From: Geobacter sp. UBA4074
Lineage (GTDB): Bacteria > Desulfobacterota > Desulfuromonadia > Geobacterales > Pseudopelobacteraceae
Reading direction: 5' to 3'
Assembly: GCA_002383415.1 (NCBI GenBank)
Contig: DFYU01000003.1
Coordinates: forward strand, 1-9,802
DNA length: 9,802 nt
The notes under the pieces were generated by a model. It had not been told where the DNA came from, did not search any database, and saw only the letters and a list, made by a program, of their open reading frames with translations. This document shows, one piece after another, positions 4,596 to 9,802 of the stretch (position 1 is the first letter of the stretch; each line of letters opens with the position of its first letter). The position numbers and the translations under genes are program-made.

Positions 4596-6644
4596 ATGAA
4601 AAAGACCCTTGTAACGGGAAGATTGTCCTGCCATAGGGACGGCTATGGATTCGTCAGGCCCGACAACGGCGGCGAAGATATCTTCATCCCGGCCCGCCGC
4701 CTGTGCTCTTCCATGCACGGAGACCGGGTCAGGGTGAGCTTCAATTGGAGACGTGGATCCGACAGACGTGAAGGAACGATCGTCGAGACGCTGGAGCGTG
4801 GTTACACCACCGTTGTCGGCCGTTACGAAGCAGCCGGCGCCGGAGGTTTCATCATACCCGATGACGGGCGTCTTACCTGCGCCATTTCCGTAGCCCCGGC
4901 CGACAGGGGAAAGGCGCGCCACGGCGATATGGTTGTCGCCCTGATTACCGCCTATCCCGATGGCGGGCGGTCCGCCGCGGCGAAGGTGACCGAGGTTCTC
5001 GGCCGGCCGGACGATCCGGAGGTGGAAGTCCTTGCCATTGCCAGGAAATACGGCCTGCCCCACCTCTTTTCCCATGAGGTCCTGGAAGAGGCCCGCGCTG
5101 TTTCCGGGGCCGTAACCGACGGGGATCTGGAAGGGCGCGTGGACCTGCGGGGGGAGACCACATTTACCATCGACGGGGAAACCGCCCGCGACTTCGACGA
5201 CGCAGTGTCGGTGAGCAGGGATGGCGCTTCGATCCGCCTGCGGGTTTCCATCGCCGATGTTTCCCATTATGTGCCGAAAGGGTCCGCCCTTGACCACGAG
5301 GCATACAACCGGGGCACATCGGTCTATTTCCCGGACCGCTGCATTCCCATGCTTCCCGAGATCCTTTCAAACGGCATCTGTTCCCTCAATCCCCATGAGG
5401 AGCGGCTGACCCTGACGGTGGAGATGCTAATGAATGCAGAGGGAGAATCCGTTGAAACGAGAATTTACCCCAGCGTCATCAGAAGCAGCGAGCGCCTCAC
5501 CTACACCGAGGTGAGGGATGTTCTTTCGGGTGCAAATCCGGAAACCACGGGTCGGCTGCAAGGGCTCACAAACCATCTGCGCATCATGGAGGAGCTTGCC
5601 GGCAGGCTCTCAGCAAAGAGGCGGCGCAGGGGGAGCATAGATTTTGACCTGCCGGAACCGGAGATTGTCCTGGACATCCAGGGCCGGCCGGAATCCATCG
5701 GCAGAGCGGAGCGCAACCTGGCCCACCGCATCATCGAAGAGTTCATGCTCGCCGCCAACGAGGCTGTCGCCGCCTTCCTCGCTGAACGCCGGATTCCTTG
5801 CATCTATCGCGTCCACGAACCGCCGGACCCGGTGAAGCTCAATGAATTCAAGGAATTTGTCAGGCCTTTCGGTATCGCCTTCCGCGCCGGGAGCGGTCCC
5901 GTTGCTCCCAGGGAGCTGCGGCGGCTGCTGGAGACGGTGGAGGGGAGGCCGGAGGAGAAAATGGTGAACCAGATCCTGCTGCGCTGCATGAAGCAGGCCC
6001 GGTATTCGGCTGATAACATCGGCCATTTCGGCCTGGCCTCTCCATGCTACCTTCATTTTACCTCTCCCATACGCCGCTATCCGGACCTTGTGGTCCATCG
6101 AATCCTCAAGGAGCGCCTGGCCGGCGGAATGAAGAAGGACGACGCCCTGCCTGCCGCGGCGTATCTGCCTGCGACGGCGGAACAGTCCAGCAGACGGGAG
6201 CGCAACGCCATGGAGGCGGAGCGGGAGATCGTCGACCTGAAACGGCTTCAGTACATGGAAGGAAGGGTCGGTGAGGTGTTCGAAGGATTCATTACGGGAG
6301 TTGCTTCTGTCGGGTTCTTCGCGGAGCTGGAGGAGTTTCCCGTCGAGGGCCTTGTCCACATAAGCTCGCTTCCCCATGATTACTACCTCCTGCTGGAGAA
6401 GCAGCACACGCTTATGGGGGAACGGTCCGGACGCAGGTTCCGCGTCGGAGACCGGGTTACGGTGCGGGTGGAAAATGTAAGTATGGAAAGGAAGCGCGTC
6501 GGATTTGCCCTGGCGGAAGCTGAGCAACCAGTCCCTTCCTGGCGGGGGACAAGGCAGGCAAAGGTCTTTCCGCCGGCGCCCGCGCCCTTTCGGGGCGCCA
6601 GAGGGAAGGGTCCGAGGCCGGGACGTCCCGGAAAGAAGCGGTGA
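4596..6644 (+). CDS. rnr: Ribonuclease R (RNB-family 3'-5' exoribonuclease)
   Basis: This is a processive, Mg-dependent 3'-5' exoribonuclease that degrades structured RNA, rRNA fragments and defective mRNA in the cytoplasm. At 682 aa it begins directly with an OB/cold-shock domain (about 1-50, GRLSCHRDGYGFVRPDNGGE), followed by a second OB-like domain (about 70-135). The RNB catalytic domain (about 180-510) contains TIDGETARDFDDAV with Asp193, 199, 201 and 202 spaced as the metal-binding aspartates of E. coli RNase R, and HFTSPIRRYPDLVVHR (487-502). An S1 domain (about 556-640) and a Lys/Arg/Pro-rich tail (650-682) complete it. ATG at 4596 was chosen because AAGGAG lies 8 nt upstream; a TTG at 4569 would add only nine residues. 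E. coli RNase R is 813 aa; the usual N-terminal winged-helix domain is missing here. RNase II is less likely because of the basic tail and sequence motifs. It heads the rnr-tatC-ribF cluster. Confidence 0.95.
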   Translation: MKKTLVTGRLSCHRDGYGFVRPDNGGEDIFIPARRLCSSMHGDRVRVSFNWRRGSDRREGTIVETLERGYTTVVGRYEAAGAGGFIIPDDGRLTCAISVAPADRGKARHGDMVVALITAYPDGGRSAAAKVTEVLGRPDDPEVEVLAIARKYGLPHLFSHEVLEEARAVSGAVTDGDLEGRVDLRGETTFTIDGETARDFDDAVSVSRDGASIRLRVSIADVSHYVPKGSALDHEAYNRGTSVYFPDRCIPMLPEILSNGICSLNPHEERLTLTVEMLMNAEGESVETRIYPSVIRSSERLTYTEVRDVLSGANPETTGRLQGLTNHLRIMEELAGRLSAKRRRRGSIDFDLPEPEIVLDIQGRPESIGRAERNLAHRIIEEFMLAANEAVAAFLAERRIPCIYRVHEPPDPVKLNEFKEFVRPFGIAFRAGSGPVAPRELRRLLETVEGRPEEKMVNQILLRCMKQARYSADNIGHFGLASPCYLHFTSPIRRYPDLVVHRILKERLAGGMKKDDALPAAAYLPATAEQSSRRERNAMEAEREIVDLKRLQYMEGRVGEVFEGFITGVASVGFFAELEEFPVEGLVHISSLPHDYYLLLEKQHTLMGERSGRRFRVGDRVTVRVENVSMERKRVGFALAEAEQPVPSWRGTRQAKVFPPAPAPFRGARGKGPRPGRPGKKR

Positions 6645-6692
6645 AAGCGGTTGCGCATCATGGCCACGTCATGGTAAAGTTCCACACTTTTC

Positions 6693-6721
6693 CCCTCTGC
6701 CGGTCCGCGGCCGGAAGAGGG
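6693..6721 (+). other. GC-rich stem-loop in the rnr-tatC gap
   Basis: CCCTCT-G-CCGG and CCGG-A-AGAGGG form a 10-bp stem with one internal G-A mismatch around a 7-nt loop (TCCGCGG). No T run follows, so it is not a standard intrinsic terminator. It may protect the 3' end of rnr mRNA or mark a processing site between rnr and tatC. It lies about 8 nt before the GGAGG of tatC. Confidence 0.45.
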
Positions 6722-6743
6722 AATACCCGGAGGCGAACGGACC

Positions 6744-7574
6744 ATGGCTGATGAAAAGATACTGCCCCTCGTGGAGCACCTGGTAGAGCTGCGCAAGAGG
6801 CTGATCATTATCATCGTCGCGGTAGTTATCGGCATGGGAATAGCCTGGAACGTCTCTGAACAACTTCTTTCTTTCATCGAGCGCCCCCTGACGGGCAAGA
6901 CCTATCTGAGCGATCTGAAGGTCCGCGTCTATGGGGAAATGAAGAAACGCTATCCTGCCGCATATGAGAGATACGGCCTGGAAAAGGAGACGCGGGTTCC
7001 GGAAGGGGACCGCAAACTCAACTATACCGCGCCCCTGGAGCCTTTCTTCATCCAGTGCAAGATCGCCCTTATCCTCGGATTTATCTTTGCCTTGCCAGTG
7101 GTTTTCCATCAGGTCTGGCGTTTCGTCGCGCCGGGGCTTACGGTCGGGGAGAGACGACTGGCCTTACCCTTCGTTTCCTTCTCCACCGTCAGTTTCTGCG
7201 CGGGAGCGCTGTTTTTCCTGGTGGTCATCTGGCCGGTGATTATCAATTTCTCCCTTTCCTACGAAACGGAGGGGCTGCAGAGCTGGTTCAGCCTGAGCGC
7301 ATATGTCAATTTCTGCCTCCGCCTGATCCTCATCTTCGGCCTGATATTCGAACTTCCCGTGCTGACGATGCTGCTGTCCAGGTTCGGCCTCGTCAATGGA
7401 AAGCTGCTGGCGCGCAACAGGAAATACGCTGTTCTGGCCAGCGCCATTATCGCGGCCTTTCATGCCGATCTGATCACCATGTTCGTCGTGATGGTCCCCC
7501 TCTACCTGATGTACGAGGTAAGTATCTGGGTTGCGTATCTATTCGGAAAGAAGAGGTCGGCGGTCGCCGCCTGA
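6744..7574 (+). CDS. tatC: Sec-independent (twin-arginine) translocase subunit TatC, variant form
   Basis: TatC is the inner-membrane receptor of the Tat pathway. It binds the twin-arginine signal peptide and works with TatA/TatB to export folded proteins. The 276-aa product has the N-terminal signal-binding motif LVEHLVELRKRL (9-20, Glu15 and Arg17 included) and about six hydrophobic segments (about 18-36, 105-125, 147-170, 190-212, 228-240, 243-266). It also has APLEPFFIQCK (96-106), FHQVWRFVAPGLTVGERR (121-138), the FELPV motif (202-206) and the last-helix motif VPLYLMYE (251-258). Two oddities: the first periplasmic loop (about 38-104) is about 30 residues longer than in E. coli TatC (258 aa), and the conserved TPPD before the last segment is replaced by FHAD (239-242), keeping the Asp but not the prolines. 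GGAGG is 10 nt before the ATG. No tatA/tatB is in the window. The gap to ribF is only 10 nt. Confidence 0.93.
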   Translation: MADEKILPLVEHLVELRKRLIIIIVAVVIGMGIAWNVSEQLLSFIERPLTGKTYLSDLKVRVYGEMKKRYPAAYERYGLEKETRVPEGDRKLNYTAPLEPFFIQCKIALILGFIFALPVVFHQVWRFVAPGLTVGERRLALPFVSFSTVSFCAGALFFLVVIWPVIINFSLSYETEGLQSWFSLSAYVNFCLRLILIFGLIFELPVLTMLLSRFGLVNGKLLARNRKYAVLASAIIAAFHADLITMFVVMVPLYLMYEVSIWVAYLFGKKRSAVAA

Positions 7575-7584
7575 CGGAATAGAC

Positions 7585-8535
7585 ATGATTATTCGCAGAA
7601 ACATGGACGAGATTCCAGCCGGGCTTCAGGGCGCGGTGGTGACCATCGGCAACTTCGACGGCGTGCACCTGGGACACCGGGAGATCTTCCGCAGGGTCTG
7701 TTCAGCCGCGTTTGAAACGGGCGGAAGCTCGGTTGTGGTAACCTTCATTCCCCATCCCATGAAGGTCCTGGCGCCTGATCGGGATTTCCGTCTCATTACC
7801 ACCTATGCGGAAAAAGAGAGGCTTATCGGCGAGTCCGGGATTGACTGCCTGATTACGCTTCCTTTTTCCAGGGAGTTTGCCTCTATTCCGGCGGAACGCT
7901 TCGTCCGGGATGTGCTTGTGGGGCGTGTCCACATGAAGAGGCTGATCATCGGCTATGATTACGCCTTCGGCCGCAACCGGGAGGGTGATGTACGCCTCCT
8001 GCGCCGTCTGGGCGAAGAACTTGGATTTGGAGTGGATATGCTGGAACAGATCGGCAACGGGGAGACGGGCTTCAGCAGCAGCGCCGTCAGGGAAAGGCTC
8101 ACGGCAGGCGACGTCCGGGGGGTGGCGCGTTTGCTGGGACGTCATTTTTCGGTGGGAGGCCTGGTGGTCCATGGTTTTCACCGGGGACGCACAATCGGTT
8201 TCCCAACGTCCAATGTCCAGGTGGAGGAAGAGATACTGCCGCTTCCCGGAGTTTACGCCGTAAAGGTGGAGGGCGAAGGGTGGATGCGTGACGGGGCGTG
8301 CAATGTGGGCGACAATCCCACCTTCCATGCCTCAAAGGTTACCGTTGAGGCCCACATCCTGGATTTTGACGGTGATCTTTACGATAAGCGGCTCCGGGTG
8401 CATTTCGTGGACCGGATCCGTGACGAGAGGGAATTCCCGGATGTGCATGCCCTGACCCATGCCATCCGCATGGATGTGGCCCGTTGCCGGGAGGTGCTCA
8501 GGACATCGGCGCCGGTTATCCGTGATGACGAATAA
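7585..8535 (+). CDS. ribF: Bifunctional riboflavin kinase / FAD synthetase RibF
   Basis: RibF phosphorylates riboflavin to FMN and adenylylates FMN to FAD in the cytoplasm. The 316-aa protein is full length. The N-terminal nucleotidyltransferase domain has VTIGNFDGVHLGHREI (19-34), FIPHP (54-58), IIGYDYAFGRNREGD (121-135) and FSSSAVRERL (163-172). The C-terminal flavokinase domain has GRTIGFPTSN (201-210), PGVYAVKV (221-228), GDNPTFHA (242-249) and VEAHILDFDGDLY (254-266), with the expected catalytic Glu in the last motif. I chose ATG at 7585, 10 nt after the tatC stop. An in-frame ATG at 7603 and a frame extension into tatC are possible, but all catalytic motifs follow either start. The Shine-Dalgarno is weak, so translational coupling to tatC is likely. 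The last 11 nt overlap the following gene. Confidence 0.97.
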   Translation: MIIRRNMDEIPAGLQGAVVTIGNFDGVHLGHREIFRRVCSAAFETGGSSVVVTFIPHPMKVLAPDRDFRLITTYAEKERLIGESGIDCLITLPFSREFASIPAERFVRDVLVGRVHMKRLIIGYDYAFGRNREGDVRLLRRLGEELGFGVDMLEQIGNGETGFSSSAVRERLTAGDVRGVARLLGRHFSVGGLVVHGFHRGRTIGFPTSNVQVEEEILPLPGVYAVKVEGEGWMRDGACNVGDNPTFHASKVTVEAHILDFDGDLYDKRLRVHFVDRIRDEREFPDVHALTHAIRMDVARCREVLRTSAPVIRDDE

Positions 8536-9607
8536 GCCGGGCCAAGGGCCGGGACAGGGCGGAGCCCTGCCGGAAGCGGAAGGCGCCGCGGCTGCGCGGG
8601 GAAAGGAGCGGCGGCTGCGCCTGCAATTCTGGATTGGCGTTGGAATAAGCGTTTTCTTCATGCTGGTTCTGTTTCGAGCCATGGATTTCCACAGGCTTCT
8701 GGAGGCCCTGAGGTCTATGGATGCGCGCTTTCTTGCGCCGGCCGTGGCCGCCACCCTGTTCAGCTACTACACACGGGCATTCCGCTGGAAACTGCTGCTG
8801 GCAGGTGAAAAGGATGCCTCCATGTCCAACCTCTTTGCCGCCGTTACCATCGGATACATGGCCAACAACCTTCTTCCGGCGCGTATCGGAGAACTGGCCA
8901 GGGTTTACGTGCTCGGAGAACGGGAGGGGATAGCCAAGGGAGCGGTTTTCGCCTCTCTCGTGCTGGACAGGCTTTTTGACGGCTGCGCGGTTCTGCTGAT
9001 CCTGCTGGCGGCGCTCTTTACCCTGCGGCTCCCCGGAGGGAGCGAAGGCGTAAGGACGGCCCTGGTGACCGGCGGCTATGTCATGGCCGGCGTCTATGTG
9101 GCGCTTATCGCGTTTCTGGTTCTTCTCCGGAAAAAGAGCTCCCTGATGCTCCGACTTGCAGGGCTGGCCCTCAAGCCCCTGCCGTCCGCTGTCGGACAAA
9201 GGGTGATGCCTCTGCTCGTCTCCTTCATCGGCGGTGTCCGTCTTTCGTCTCGGCCGGGGAACATTGCGGGCCTGGTCTTGTCATCGGCGGTCATCTGGCT
9301 GTCGGCCATCTGGCCCATCGACCTCCTGCTCCGCTCTTTCGGCATCGAGCTGCCATTGACCGCCTCCCTGTTCATCATGGTCCTGCTGGTGGCTGCGGTG
9401 ATGATCCCCGCTTCCCCCGGATACATCGGCACCTATCACTATGCCTGCTACCAGGCCCTGACGGTCTTCGGGGTTACCGGCGAAAAGGCCCTCGGCGTGG
9501 CCCTGGTCATCCACGCCGTCAACTTTTTCCCCATCACCTTTCTCGGGCTCTACCACCTGGCGCGCGGTGGGATGAAGCTGTCGGGGCTGGGAGGGAAGGG
9601 CGGTTAG
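8525..9607 (+). CDS. UPF0104 / lysylphosphatidylglycerol synthase TM-region family membrane protein
   Basis: This is a 360-aa polytopic inner-membrane protein of the LPG_synthase_TM/UPF0104 (flippase-like) family. A hydrophilic Gly/Ala-rich N-terminus (about 1-32) precedes about eight hydrophobic segments. Family motifs are RAFRWKLLL (84-92), IGYMANNLLPARIGELAR (109-126), the adjacent VFASLVLDRLFDG (141-153), and PASPGYIGTYHY (295-306) near the C-terminus. There is no C-terminal aminoacyl-transferase domain, so it is not a complete MprF. Stand-alone members are thought to flip or handle lipids, sometimes linked to hopanoid or glycolipid metabolism; the substrate is unknown. The ATG at 8525 overlaps the ribF stop by 11 nt and lacks a clear Shine-Dalgarno, pointing to translational coupling with ribF; a GTG one codon earlier is an equal alternative. 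It is the last recognisable gene of the rnr-tatC-ribF cluster. Confidence 0.88.
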   Translation: MTNKPGQGPGQGGALPEAEGAAAARGKERRLRLQFWIGVGISVFFMLVLFRAMDFHRLLEALRSMDARFLAPAVAATLFSYYTRAFRWKLLLAGEKDASMSNLFAAVTIGYMANNLLPARIGELARVYVLGEREGIAKGAVFASLVLDRLFDGCAVLLILLAALFTLRLPGGSEGVRTALVTGGYVMAGVYVALIAFLVLLRKKSSLMLRLAGLALKPLPSAVGQRVMPLLVSFIGGVRLSSRPGNIAGLVLSSAVIWLSAIWPIDLLLRSFGIELPLTASLFIMVLLVAAVMIPASPGYIGTYHYACYQALTVFGVTGEKALGVALVIHAVNFFPITFLGLYHLARGGMKLSGLGGKGG

Positions 9608-9649
9608 GGGGGGAGAAGGAGAATCGGTTGATGCAAATTTCAAAGAAGT

Positions 9650-9686
9650 CCCCTCTCTCCTGGTGGGAGAGGGTTGGGGAGAGGGG
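9650..9686. repeat. REP-like palindromic repeat
   Basis: CCCCTCTC (9650-9657) pairs perfectly with GAGAGGGG (9679-9686). An alternative inner hairpin pairs CCCTCTC (9651-9657) with GAGAGGG (9667-9673), so two mutually exclusive structures are possible because the GGGAGAGGG half is present twice. This layout matches the intergenic 'ccctctcc...gggagaggg(t)tgggg' palindromes scattered in many proteobacterial genomes. It sits 42 nt after the UPF0104 stop and may stabilise the mRNA 3' end. No T run follows on either strand. Confidence 0.7.
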
Positions 9687-9763
9687 AAAAGGCGGCGAGA
9701 TATCAACAGTGTCACGTTGAATGTTGCGCCGAACATCACTAACCAGCAGAGAGGAAAATATCA

Positions 9764-9802
9764 GTGAGCCGGAAAACATCCCCAGCTTCCATGGACATCT
9801 TC
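9764..9802 (+). CDS. Possible start of the next gene (partial, unidentified)
   Basis: A GTG codon at 9764 has AGAGGA about 8-9 nt upstream and opens a frame reading MSRKTSPASMDIF to the window edge. An ATG at 9790 in the same frame is an alternative start without a Shine-Dalgarno. Thirteen residues are too few to identify a family. The 156-nt gap before it contains the REP-like element and no convincing promoter. Confidence 0.4.
   Translation, partial: MSRKTSPASMDIF

Noticed and set aside
5610..6527. 305-codon open frame on the minus strand, antisense to rnr
   Set aside because: It is opposite the RNB and S1 domains of RNase R and has no family resemblance or upstream signals.
9631..9720. 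Small plus-strand ORF of 29 codons starting MQISKK, with AAGGAG 9 nt upstream
   Set aside because: Most of it is translation of the REP-like palindrome, so coding is unlikely despite the good upstream motif.
9710..9735. Possible sigma54 promoter (TGTCACG ... TTGC)
   Set aside because: The -24 GG is missing and the spacing between the two elements is about three bases too long.
1..9802. Mobile element, CRISPR array, toxin-antitoxin or defence cassette
   Set aside because: I looked for transposase or integrase motifs, regularly spaced direct repeats, and small gene pairs with such motifs on both strands and found none.

Overview
The window is a 9.8 kb piece of a GC-rich bacterial chromosome carrying mostly core housekeeping genes. 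The FtsH N-terminus (starting MNQFYKNLALWLVISLMM), the tilS-ftsH order, a DUF3343 (putative Se/S carrier) gene and an encoded-CCA tRNA together suggest a Deltaproteobacterium/Desulfobacterota of the Geobacter-Desulfuromonas type. This is inference from remembered family resemblance, not a search result. No phage, transposase, CRISPR array or defence cassette is visible.

Layout. The left half (1-4384) is transcribed on the minus strand, the right half (4531 to the end) on the plus strand. Reading the minus strand in its own direction: an HPP-family membrane protein (4384-3836) with its own promoter; a two-gene unit of a DUF3343 protein (3637-3371) and a cysteine-rich multi-zinc-ribbon protein (3308-2664) behind a promoter at about 3693-3664; a near-consensus promoter (2645-2617) and a 140-nt leader leading to an elongator-type tRNA-Met(CAU) with encoded CCA (2469-2393) and an intrinsic terminator (2388-2355); tilS (2293-896); and ftsH (758 to beyond the left edge), whose -10 box is overlapped by a perfect 17-bp palindrome. 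On the plus strand, a promoter at 4531-4560 drives rnr (RNase R lacking the usual N-terminal winged helix), followed by tatC, ribF and a UPF0104/LPG-synthase-TM-type membrane protein. The last three are tightly packed (99-nt gap, 10-nt gap, 11-nt overlap). A REP-like GC-rich palindromic repeat follows at 9650-9686, and a possible next gene begins with GTG at 9764 and runs off the edge.

Functionally this is RNA maturation and decay (tilS, tRNA, rnr), membrane protein quality control and export (ftsH, tatC), flavin cofactor synthesis (ribF) and three less well defined membrane or metal-binding proteins. tilS makes lysidine on a CAU-anticodon tRNA-Ile. The adjacent CAU tRNA looks like the Met species that TilS must avoid rather than its substrate. 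The points most worth a second look are the palindrome on the ftsH promoter, the unusual TatC (longer first periplasmic loop, TPPD-type motif lost), the DUF3343/zinc-ribbon pair, and the hairpin that seems to settle the tilS start. No stretch over 300 bases is without a gene. I see no convincing new multi-gene system here.
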